64,000 bases of DNA, from NCBI RefSeq assembly GCF_003696265.1, contig NZ_RFFH01000004.1:496001-560000 (forward strand). The letters are read 5' to 3'. Positions 35,649-45,900 of the stretch are shown piece after piece. The notes below the pieces were generated by a model, which had not been told where the DNA came from, did not search any database, and saw only the letters and a list, made by a program, of their open reading frames with translations. The first letter of the stretch is position 1. Each line of letters begins with the position of its first letter. The translations under genes were made by a program, and so were the position numbers. The DNA comes from Nocardia stercoris. GTDB lineage: Bacteria > Actinomycetota > Actinomycetes > Mycobacteriales > Mycobacteriaceae.

Positions 35649-35654
35649 TATATT
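35649..35654 (+). promoter_or_regulatory. -10 box (TATATT) of the first LCP gene
   Basis: TATATT lies eight bases before the ATG in the context GTGCCTATATT, a block that is repeated before the second LCP gene. Confidence 0.55.
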
Positions 35655-35662
35655 GAATTGTT

Positions 35663-37360
35663 ATGAAGTACGCAGGGGACAGCCGTCAGGGCCGTCCGGT
35701 AGATCCGGATCCGGTCACGACTCGGTTACCTCCGCACCGGGGCGGGCGCGCGACCGGGCGGCGGGCGGCGCGGCAGCAGCAGGAGAAGCGGACGCTGTGG
35801 GCGGTCGGCCGGTCCCTGGTCGCGTTGTCGGCGGTGACCGTGCTGGTCGGTACCGGGGCCGCCTGGGAGGGCTACCGGCAGGCGGTGTCCGGGGTCACCA
35901 AGTCCAACGCCCTCGGTGACGGCCCGAAGTCGACGGGCGCGGCGCAGAACATTCTCATCATGGGGCTGGACAGCCGCCTGGACGAGAAGGGCAATCCGCT
36001 CCCGCAGGAGATGTACGACGCGCTGCACGCCGGTGACGACAGTGTCGGCGGTTACAACTCCAATGTGCTGATCCTGCTGCACATTCCGGGCGACGGATCG
36101 AAGGCCACGGCCATCTCCATCCCGCGCGACGACTACGTGACCCTGGCCCCGGCGTCCTGTGTCGGTGGCACCTCGCCGTGCAAGGACAAGATCAAGACGG
36201 CCTACGGCTGGGCCTACGTCGGCGCCAAGGACCGGCTGGCCAAGACGATCTCCGATCCGCAGGCTCTGGAACAGGCGGCCCGCGAAGAGGGACGCAAGGC
36301 GGAGATCGCGACGATCAAGTCCTTCCTCGGCAACAACGTTCCGATCGACCATTTCGTCGAGGTCACGCTGGTCGCGTTCTTCCAGATCGCCCAGGCCGTG
36401 CAGCCGATCACCGTCTGCCTCAACGAGCGCACCCAGGACGACTTCTCCGGCGCCGACTTCCAGAAGGGCGTGCAGGACATCGACGCCTCGCAGGCCATGG
36501 CGTTTGTCCGGCAGCGCCGCGACCCCGACGAATCGCTGAACTTCACCGACCTGGACCGCACCCGGCGCCAGCAGGCGTTCATTGTGGCGCTCGCCCACAA
36601 GCTCGCGCAGAGCGGCGCGGTCAGCAGCCCGAGCACCCTGCGCAACCTGCTCGACGTCGCCAAACAGAACATCGCCATCGACGACAAGCTGGACATGCTG
36701 CAGTTCGTGCAGCACGCCTCCACGCTGGTGTCGGGCGGCATCACCATGTACACGCTGCCGGTGCAGGACTTCGGTGACGCGCCGAACGTCAACGGCGACC
36801 TGGAGTCGATCAACATCGTCGACATGAACCAGATCCACGGCATCGTGAAGGACATCATGGCGGGCAGCGGTCCGCCGTCGCCGACCACCACCGCGGCGCC
36901 GACCTCGGTTCCCGCCGCGGCCGGTGTGACGGTGAACGTGATCAACGGTTCCGGTGAGCAGGGCCTGGCGGCCCGGCTCGAGACCGCCTTGGCCGGTAAG
37001 GGTTTCACGCCGGGGAAGCCCACGTCCGACGAGGCGCGCGCCACGAGTTCGCTGACCTACGGGGCCGGCGCGGAACAGGCGGCCACGGCGCTGGCGACCC
37101 AGCTGGGTCTCACCGCCAAAGCGTCCGCCGCCCGCGAGGACAACACGATCCAGCTGATCGTCGGCACGGAGGACGCGACCTCGGGTCCGATCGCGGATCT
37201 GGCCGGGCCCGCCCCGGATTCGAGTTCGTCCAGTGCCGCCACCACGACCGCTCCGCCGCCGCCCCCGGTGAACGCGACCGCCACGGGCGCCAACGCCCCC
37301 GCGCCGACGGACCTGTCGAGCATGGACGGCAACGCCAACGGCGTCCCCTGCGTGAAGTAG
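35663..37360 (+). CDS. LytR-CpsA-Psr (LCP) family protein, copy 1
   Basis: The 565-residue protein has a cytoplasmic basic N-terminus, one membrane helix (about 46-66, VGRSLVALSAVTVLVGTGAA), the LCP catalytic domain and a LytR_C domain. LCP motifs seen are MGLDSRLDEKG, ISIPRDDYV and the Arg/Asp cluster VRQRRDPDESLNFTDLDRTR. The LytR_C part starts at VNVINGSGEQGLAARL. A Thr/Pro-rich tail ends in DGNANGVPCVK. LCP enzymes attach lipid-linked glycopolymers such as arabinogalactan to peptidoglycan, outside the membrane. Copy 2 directly follows. Confidence 0.93.
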   Translation: MKYAGDSRQGRPVDPDPVTTRLPPHRGGRATGRRAARQQQEKRTLWAVGRSLVALSAVTVLVGTGAAWEGYRQAVSGVTKSNALGDGPKSTGAAQNILIMGLDSRLDEKGNPLPQEMYDALHAGDDSVGGYNSNVLILLHIPGDGSKATAISIPRDDYVTLAPASCVGGTSPCKDKIKTAYGWAYVGAKDRLAKTISDPQALEQAAREEGRKAEIATIKSFLGNNVPIDHFVEVTLVAFFQIAQAVQPITVCLNERTQDDFSGADFQKGVQDIDASQAMAFVRQRRDPDESLNFTDLDRTRRQQAFIVALAHKLAQSGAVSSPSTLRNLLDVAKQNIAIDDKLDMLQFVQHASTLVSGGITMYTLPVQDFGDAPNVNGDLESINIVDMNQIHGIVKDIMAGSGPPSPTTTAAPTSVPAAAGVTVNVINGSGEQGLAARLETALAGKGFTPGKPTSDEARATSSLTYGAGAEQAATALATQLGLTAKASAAREDNTIQLIVGTEDATSGPIADLAGPAPDSSSSSAATTTAPPPPPVNATATGANAPAPTDLSSMDGNANGVPCVK

Positions 37361-37378
37361 CGTCCGGCAACGACATTC

Positions 37379-37409
37379 GCCGGTGCGGCCGGTTTGCGGC
37401 CGCGCCGGC
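37379..37409 (+). terminator. Hairpin between the two LCP genes
   Basis: Arms of 13 bases (37379-37391 and 37397-37409, GCCGGTGCGGCCG and complement with one G-U pair) enclose a 5-base loop. It begins 19 bases after the stop and separates the genes into two transcripts. Confidence 0.7.
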
Positions 37410-37568
37410 GGGCCACGGTGTGCGGCTGTAGGCCCCCTGACGAATCCGTGCCGGCCCGCGGAGAACGTGATTTTTCGGGCGCCTACCAGCGCTTTCGGCG
37501 GGCTCGGCCGGGAGCGGATCGCACGGGAGGCGCGCCGGTCAATTCTCGGATCGGCGTCGCCGGGTGCC

Positions 37569-37574
37569 TATATT
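37569..37574 (+). promoter_or_regulatory. -10 box (TATATT) of the second LCP gene
   Basis: TATATT ends seven bases before the ATG at 37582, in the same GTGCCTATATT context as copy 1. Confidence 0.55.
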
Positions 37575-37581
37575 CGGTCAC

Positions 37582-39306
37582 ATGACGTACGCAGGGGACA
37601 GCGGACGCTCCGAGCCGGGGGACCCGGATCCGGCCACCATGCCATTGCGCCCGCAGCAGGCGCAGACCGTGCCCGGCGCCACCGCGGGTGGGTGGCCGAC
37701 CGCGGCCCGGCCGGTATCGGGTGGTCCGAGCGGCCCTCGCCGCACGCTGCTGACAGCGGGCCGGACGTTGATGGCCCTGCTGGCCGTGACGGTTCTGGTC
37801 GGCACGGGCGCGGCGTACAAGGGGTATCACGACGTGCTGGCGGGAGTCACCACCTCGCAGGCACTCGACGACGGCCCCAAATCCGCGAACGCCGACCAGA
37901 ACATCCTCGTCATGGGGCTCGACAGCCGCCTGGACGAGAAGGGCAATCCGCTCCCGCAGGACATATACGACGCGCTGCACGCCGGCGACGACAGCGTCGG
38001 CGGTTACAACTCGAATGTGCTCATCCTGCTGCACATCCCGGGTGACGGATCCAAATCGACCGCGATCTCCATCCCGCGCGACGACTACGTCGCGCTGGAC
38101 CCCTCGGCCTGTGACGTCGCGCCCTGCAAGGGCAAGATCAAGCAGGCCTACGGCTATGCCTACGAGCGGGCCAAGGTGAAGCTGGAGAACGCGAAGACGG
38201 TCACCGATCCGGTCACCATCGAACAGAAGTCGCGCGACGCCGGCCGCAAGGCCGAGATCGCGACCGTGCGCACCTTCCTCGGTGGCAACGTGCCGATCGA
38301 CCACTTCGTCGAGGTCACGCTGGTGGCGTTCTTCCAGATCGCGCAGGCGGTCCAGCCGCTCACGGTGTGCCTGAACGAGCGGACCCAGGACGATTTCTCC
38401 GGCGCCGACTTCAAGAAGGGCCGTCAAGAGATCGACGCCGCGCAGGCCATGGCGTTCGTCCGGCAGCGCCGCGACCCCGACCCGTCGCTGAACTTCACCG
38501 ACCTCGATCGCACCCGGCGCCAGCAGGCGTTCATCGTGTCGCTGGCCCGCAAGCTGAGCAACACCGGCGCCGTCGCGAGCCCGTCCACTCTGCACAGCCT
38601 GCTCGACGTGGCCAAACAGAACATCGCCGTCGACAGCACACTCGACCTGGTGGCCTTCGCGCAGCGCGCCTCGCAGCTGATGTCGGGCGGGATCACCCTC
38701 TACACCTTGCCGGTCAAGGACTTCGGCACCGACGATCTCGGTGAGGACATCAACCTGGTCGACCTGAGCCAGATCCACGCGATCGCCAAGAGCCTGCTCT
38801 CGGGCGGTTCGGTGCCGACCACCGCGGTCGCGCCGACCACGGTCTTCTCCGCTGCCGGGGTCGTGGTCAACGTGATCAACGGGTCCGGGCAGACCGGGCT
38901 CGCCGCCCGCCTCGAACAGGCGCTCACCGGAAAGGGATTCACGCAGGGCACGGTCGGCACCGGCACCATCCGCAGCGTCACCACCCTGAGCTACGGTTCC
39001 GGCGCCGACGCGGCCGCCACCTCGCTGGCCGAGACCCTGGGCCTGACCGCGACCAAGTCGGCCGCGCTGGACCCCGACACCATCCAGCTCATCGTCGGTA
39101 CCGACGGCGCGTCCTCCGGTCCGATCGCCGAGCTGGCCGCCTCGATCCCCGACACCACGTACGCCGCCACCACGACCAGCGGCGGTTCGGCCGCCACCAG
39201 TACCGAGCCGCCGGCGCCGGTCTCGGCCACCGCCACCGGGGTGAATGCCCCCGAACCGACCGACCTGTCGAGCATGGACGGCGGCGACATCCCCTGCGTC
39301 AAATAG
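37582..39306 (+). CDS. LytR-CpsA-Psr (LCP) family protein, copy 2
   Basis: The 574-residue paralogue is very similar to copy 1 throughout the LCP core (MGLDSRLDEKGNPLPQD, ISIPRDDYVALD, VRQRRDPDPSLNFTDLDRTR) and the LytR_C domain (VVVNVINGSGQTGLAARL). It diverges in the linker and the Thr-rich tail, which ends DGGDIPCVK. The catalytic Arg and Asp residues of the family are kept in both copies, so both are probably active. The upstream in-frame ATG (37564) lies in the promoter block and is unlikely to be used. Confidence 0.93.
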   Translation: MTYAGDSGRSEPGDPDPATMPLRPQQAQTVPGATAGGWPTAARPVSGGPSGPRRTLLTAGRTLMALLAVTVLVGTGAAYKGYHDVLAGVTTSQALDDGPKSANADQNILVMGLDSRLDEKGNPLPQDIYDALHAGDDSVGGYNSNVLILLHIPGDGSKSTAISIPRDDYVALDPSACDVAPCKGKIKQAYGYAYERAKVKLENAKTVTDPVTIEQKSRDAGRKAEIATVRTFLGGNVPIDHFVEVTLVAFFQIAQAVQPLTVCLNERTQDDFSGADFKKGRQEIDAAQAMAFVRQRRDPDPSLNFTDLDRTRRQQAFIVSLARKLSNTGAVASPSTLHSLLDVAKQNIAVDSTLDLVAFAQRASQLMSGGITLYTLPVKDFGTDDLGEDINLVDLSQIHAIAKSLLSGGSVPTTAVAPTTVFSAAGVVVNVINGSGQTGLAARLEQALTGKGFTQGTVGTGTIRSVTTLSYGSGADAAATSLAETLGLTATKSAALDPDTIQLIVGTDGASSGPIAELAASIPDTTYAATTTSGGSAATSTEPPAPVSATATGVNAPEPTDLSSMDGGDIPCVK

Positions 39307-39326
39307 GTCCGCCGGACCGTGCGGAC
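39307..39326 (+). terminator. Hairpin after the second LCP gene
   Basis: Arms GTCCGC (39307-39312) and GCGGAC (39321-39326) enclose eight bases, starting at the base after the stop. Confidence 0.4.
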
Positions 39327-39448
39327 GGGTGGCCGGAATCCGGTCCGTGACCTGGTGGTAGCCCCTTATTCACTGGGCGTGGCCGAGCCCGCGAGCTAAA
39401 CTTTGTGCACACAGACGTTCGAGAACGGAAAGCAGGCTCAGGCACCTA

Positions 39449-40549
<1,101 letters not shown>

Positions 40550-40559
40550 GCCGCGATTC

Positions 40560-41861
40560 GTGTCCACGTTCGCCCCGGTGTTCTCGGGTCTCGCCATGCT
40601 TCCCGATCCAATTCGCCGGGTGCCGATCCCGCGCGATCTCGACTCGGTCGCCTCGATCGGCGCCGAGGTGGATGCCACCGACGTCGGGCTGCCGGCCGAC
40701 TATCCGCAGCGGATCTGGCGCCGGATGCGCTGGTTGTATCGCAGCGGTGTGCATCCGGCGATCCAGGTGTGCATCCGCCGCCGGGGCGCGGTCGTGTTCG
40801 ATCGGGCGCTCGGGCACGCGCGCGGGAACGGGCCCGGCGAGGCTCCCGGGACGCCGGTCGTGCCGGTCACGACCGATACCCGGTTCGCCGCGTATTCGGC
40901 GTCCAAGGGCGTGATGGCGTTCGTGGTGCATCTGCTGGTCGAGCGTGGCCTGGTCGAGCTGGACGCGCCGGTGGCCCGCTACATTCCCGAATACGGTTGT
41001 CTCGGTAAGGAATCCATCACCATCGGCCAGGTGCTGTCGCACCGGGCCGGGGTCGCCTGGCTGCCACGGCATGCTCTGGAACCCGCCGCGGTGGGGGACC
41101 GGGACCTGTTGGTACGCAACCTGTGTGCGGTGCGCCCGGCCACCACCCCGGGCAAATATCAGGCCTACCACGCGCTTTCGGGCGGGTTCATCCTCGGCGA
41201 GGTCGTGCACCGGGTGACCGGCAAGGATCTGCGCACGGTGCTGATCGAGGAGATCCTGGACCCGCTCGGGTTCACCGCCACGAACTACGGTGCGACCCCG
41301 GACGAGATCCCCGCCCTGGCCCGCAACTATCTGACCGGCCTGAACGTGCCACCCATGACGACCATGGTCGAACGGATCATCGGTGTCTCGCTGGCCGACG
41401 CGGTGGAGGCCGGTAACGGTCCCGCCCACCTCGGTATCCTGGCGCCGGCCGCGAACCTGGTCACCACCGCGCACGAGCTGTCCCGGTTCTACGAGATCTT
41501 CCGGCGCGGTGGCGAACTCGACGGCGTCCGGATCATGCGCCCGGAAACCGTTGCGGCCGCGCTGGTTCCGCAGTCCCGCATCGAACCCGACCTGATGCTC
41601 GGGGTGAACGCCGGCTTCGGCTACGGCCACATGCTCGGCGGCCGCCTGGTGAACCTGTTCGGTCCCGACACCCGGCTCGCCTTCGGGCATCACGGCTTCA
41701 CCAGCATCGCCGCGTGGGCCGATCCCGAGCGCGCGCTCTCGGTGGCGGTCATGACCAGCGGAAAGGTGATCCTGCATCCGGAGCTCAACCGCTTCTTCGG
41801 CCTGCTGTGGGGAATCACCGCGGAGACACCGAAGGTGCCGGAGTCCGAGCTGTACTTCTAG
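40560..41861 (+). CDS. Serine hydrolase of the beta-lactamase/esterase family
   Basis: From the GTG at 40560 the product is 433 residues; GTG 40542 (overlapping phoH) and ATG 40596 are alternatives. The catalytic SxxK is SASK in FAAYSASKGVMAFV. The Tyr motif is in KYQAYHALSGGFI. A late HHGFTS may take the place of the KTG box. The family (class C beta-lactamase-like, LpqK/EstB type) hydrolyses esters or beta-lactams. There is no signal peptide, so it is probably an intracellular esterase. Specific substrate unknown. Confidence 0.85.
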   Translation: MSTFAPVFSGLAMLPDPIRRVPIPRDLDSVASIGAEVDATDVGLPADYPQRIWRRMRWLYRSGVHPAIQVCIRRRGAVVFDRALGHARGNGPGEAPGTPVVPVTTDTRFAAYSASKGVMAFVVHLLVERGLVELDAPVARYIPEYGCLGKESITIGQVLSHRAGVAWLPRHALEPAAVGDRDLLVRNLCAVRPATTPGKYQAYHALSGGFILGEVVHRVTGKDLRTVLIEEILDPLGFTATNYGATPDEIPALARNYLTGLNVPPMTTMVERIIGVSLADAVEAGNGPAHLGILAPAANLVTTAHELSRFYEIFRRGGELDGVRIMRPETVAAALVPQSRIEPDLMLGVNAGFGYGHMLGGRLVNLFGPDTRLAFGHHGFTSIAAWADPERALSVAVMTSGKVILHPELNRFFGLLWGITAETPKVPESELYF

Positions 41862-41959
41862 ATTGCGGTGCGGGTTCCGCCCCGGCGATTCGCTGCGGCC
41901 CTCGGGTCCGGACAACTTATACATTCTGGTTATCACTGGATAGACGACCAGGAGGAAGC

Positions 41960-42667
41960 ATGTCCGATTCGCAGACCGATGCTCCGACCAAGTTCCCATC
42001 CACGGCCGCACGTCTGGGAGCCGAGACCCTGGGCACGTTCTGGCTGGTCCTCGGCGGCTGCGGCGCGGTCGTGTTCTTCGGTGGCGCCGAGCGGGTGGCG
42101 GTCTCGCTCGCCTTCGGTCTGACCGTGCTGACGGGTGCGTATGCCCTGGGCCACATTTCGGGCGCGCACTTCAATCCGGCCGTGACGGTCGGGCTCGCGA
42201 CGGCCCGCCGGTTCGGCTGGCAGAACGTCCCGGGCTATGTCGCGGCGCAGGTCGTCGGCGCGACGTTGGGCGGCTTGGCGATCCTGATCATCGCCAAGGG
42301 GCAGAGCGGCTTCGTCGCCAAGGGGCACATGGCCACCAACGGCTGGGGCGGGGACAACTACTCGCTGTGGGCAGTGATCATCGCCGAGATCCTGCTCACC
42401 GCCATGTTCCTGTACGTGATCCTGGGCGTGACCTCGCCGCGCGCCACCCCGGCGACGGCCGGTGTGACCATCGGTCTCGCCCTGACGCTCATCCACTTGG
42501 TCTCGATCCCGATCGACGGCACCTCGGTGAACCCGGCCCGCTCGCTCGGTGTCGCCTGGTTCGGTGGCGGGCACGCCCTGGCGCAGGTGTGGGTGTTCCT
42601 CGTCGCGCCGCTGGTCGGCGCGATCCTCGCCGGTGTCACACACAAGTTGATCACCGGCGAGGACTGA
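41960..42667 (+). CDS. aqpZ: Aquaporin Z-like water channel
   Basis: The 235-residue protein has six membrane segments and two NPA boxes (GAHFNPAVT and TSVNPARS). The selectivity His (TLIHLVSIPI) and the Arg after the second NPA (NPARS) suggest a water-selective rather than glycerol-conducting pore. AGGAGG is placed well before the ATG at 41960. The frame is open upstream but that region is not coding. It is a single gene. Confidence 0.94.
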   Translation: MSDSQTDAPTKFPSTAARLGAETLGTFWLVLGGCGAVVFFGGAERVAVSLAFGLTVLTGAYALGHISGAHFNPAVTVGLATARRFGWQNVPGYVAAQVVGATLGGLAILIIAKGQSGFVAKGHMATNGWGGDNYSLWAVIIAEILLTAMFLYVILGVTSPRATPATAGVTIGLALTLIHLVSIPIDGTSVNPARSLGVAWFGGGHALAQVWVFLVAPLVGAILAGVTHKLITGED

Positions 42668-42916
42668 TCCGCCGGTACACGAGTGTCTTCGGGGCACCGC
42701 CCGGCGGCCCCTGCGGTCGTGCCGGCGGTGCCCGGGTCGGTACCGGTGACCGCGCGGCGCGAAGGTCATGGTGAACATCACGGCCGTGGGCGGCGGGGGC
42801 GCGGTTGTTCGGCGGGTACGGTTAACGGTCGAATCCGCGGGGTTCGCCGGGCGTTAACCCTGCTGTGAAACAACCTCTGACGAAGGGTCGGTGGGCAATC
42901 GAGAGGTGGGCCGGAC

Positions 42917-45900
42917 ATGTCTCCGCAAGCGCAGGCCGGTGACACGGTGCTCGACGCTCCGATGTGGCGCGCCGAGTTCGCACCGTCCGCCCGCACGTTG
43001 CCCGACATTCTGGCGGCGACCACCGCGGCCCATCCGGACGCGCCGGCCGTCGACGACGGCGAGATCGTCCTCTCCTACGCCGAGCTCCGCGACGAGATCG
43101 ACGCCGGCGTGCGGGCGCTGGCCGCCGCCGGGGTGCGGCCCGGCGACCGGGTGGGTGTCCGCATGCCGTCGGGATCGTGCGCGCTCTATGTGACGATCCT
43201 CGCGGTGCTGCACGCGGGCGCCGCCTACGTCCCGGTGGACGCCGACGATCCCGACGAGCGGGCTCGGCTGGTCTTCGGTGAGGCGCGGGTCACCGCGGTG
43301 GTCACGGCGGCCGGGATCGAGCCGGTCGAGCGGGCCGAGCCGGCCGCGCCGGACGAGCCGCGCCTGCCCACACCCGCCGACGACGCGTGGATCATCTTCA
43401 CCTCCGGTTCCACCGGCACCCCGAAGGGTGTCGCGGTGACCCACCGCAACGCGGCCGCATTCGTCGACGCCGAGTCCCGGCTGTTCCTGGCCGACGATCC
43501 GATCCGGCCGGGTGACCGGGTGCTGGCCGGGCTGTCGGTCGCCTTCGACGCCTCGTGCGAGGAGATGTGGCTGGCCTGGCGGCACGGCGCCTGCCTGGTG
43601 CCCGCGCCGCGTGCCCTGGTCCGCACCGGCGCCGACCTGGGTCCCTGGCTGATCCGGCGCGAGATCACCGTCGTGTCCACCGTGCCGACGCTCGCCGCGA
43701 CCTGGCCGGTGGAGGCGCTGGAAGCGGTGCGGCTGTTGATCTTCGGCGGTGAGGCGGTGCCGCCGGAACTGGCCGAGCGGCTGGCCGGTGACCGGCAGGT
43801 GGGTCGCGAGGTGTGGAACACCTACGGCCCCACCGAGGCCACGGTGGTCGCCTGTGCCGCGCTGCTGGACGGTTCCTTCCCGGTCCGGATCGGCCTGCCG
43901 CTGGACGGCTGGGACCTGGTGGTGGTCGACCCGGCCGGAAATCCGGTGGGGGAGGGCGAATCCGGGGAATTGGTGATCGGCGGGGTCGGTCTGGCCCGCT
44001 ATCTGGACCCGGCCAAGGACGCGGAGAAGTACGCCCCGCTGGAGTCCGTGGGCTGGGAACGCGCTTATCGCAGTGGGGATCTGGTCCGCAACGACGCGGC
44101 CGGCCTGGTGTTCCTGGGCCGCGCCGACGATCAGATCAAGATCGGTGGGCGCCGGATCGAACTGGGCGAGATCGACACCGCGCTACAGCACCTGCCCGGG
44201 GTGACCGGCGCGGCGGCGGCGATCCGAACCACCAAGGCGGGCAACAAGATTCTGGTCGGCTACCTCACCGGTCCCGAGCCCGGCAGTGATCTGTCGGCGG
44301 CCCGGGCCCGCTTGGCGGAGCAGCTGCCCAAGCCGCTGGTGCCACGTCTGGTGGCGGTGGAGCGGCTGCCGACCCGGACCTCCGGGAAGGTGGACCGCGA
44401 CGCCCTGCCCTGGCCGCTGCCCAAGGCTGTCGACGCCGATCCCGGACTGTCCCCGACCGCGCAATGGGTTGCCGGACTGTGGGATTCGATCCTGGGTGCC
44501 GAAGTGACCGACCCCGGTGCCGATTTCTTCGATCTCGGCGGAACATCCTTGGCCGCAGCGCAATTGGTGGCCGCGCTGCGGGAACGGTACCCGCGCATCG
44601 CCGTCGCCGACCTCTACGACCAGCCGCGGCTCGGCGCGCTGGCCGACTTCCTCGACCTCAGCACACCCGCCGCGGCGGTCACCGAGCGCGCGGTGCGCCC
44701 GGTGGCGCGCCGGGCGCAGCTGGTCCAGATCCTGGCGACCGTGCCGCTGACCACCATGACCGGCCTGCAATGGTTCACCTGGCTGGCCGTCGTCGGCAAT
44801 ATCGCGGCTCGGTCGGGGAGGTTGCCGTGGCTGCCGCACCTGTCGTGGTGGTGGGTGCTGGTCGCGTTCGTGCTGTTCATTTCGCCGCCGGGCCGGATGG
44901 CGTTGTGCGTCATCGGCTCCCGGCTGCTGCTCGGCGGCGTGCGGCCCGGGACCTACCCGCGGGGCGGGGCCGTACACCTGCGATTGTGGGCGGCGGTGCG
45001 GCTGTCGGAGGCCAGCGGTGCCGAGAACCTGTCCGGCGCACCGTGGATGGTGCCGTTCGCGCGAGCGCTCGGCGCCCGCATCGGCCGCGGCGTCGACCTG
45101 CACACACTGCCGCCGGTCACCGGCATGCTCGAGCTCGGCGACGGATGCAGTGTGGAGCCCGAGGTGGACCTGTCCGGGTACTGGATCGACGGCGACCGGG
45201 TGCACCTCGGGCCGATCGAGATCGGGCCCGGCGCGGTCGTAGGTGCGCGGTCGATCCTGTTGCCCGGCACCAAGATCGGCCGCAATGCCGAGATCGCGCC
45301 CGGTTCGGCGGTCGCGGGCAAGGTGAAGGCCGAGCAGGAATGGGCGGGCTCGCCCGCGGTCAAGGTCGGCAAGGCGCGCCACCGCTGGCCCGACCAGTCG
45401 CCGCCGCGCGCCCGGCACTGGATCGCGATCTTCGGGATCAGCTCGATGCTGCTGGCCGCGGTGCCGGTCCTGGGCCTGGCCGCGGGCGGCGCCTGCGTCG
45501 CCTGGTGGATCCGCGACACCGCCACCCTCGGCGCCGGGCTCGGCCGCGCGTTCGTGATCCTGCCGGTCGCGTCGCTGGTGAGCCTCGGGGTGTACGCGGC
45601 CGTCACCATCGTCGCGGTGCGGGCACTGAGCATCGGGTTGACCACGGGACATCACCCGGTGCGCAGCCGGGTCGGCTGGCAGGCGTGGGCGACCGAACGC
45701 CTGCTGGATTCCGCGCGGACCTTCCTGTTCCCCATGTACGCCGGCCTGCTGACGCCGATCTGGCTGCGGCTGCTGGGCGCCAAGGTCGGCAAGCAGGTGG
45801 AGGCTTCCACCGTGCTGATGCTGCCCAAGTTCACCACCGTCGCCGACGGCGCGTTCCTGGCTGACAACACCATGATCGCCGGGTACGAGCTCGGCGGCGG

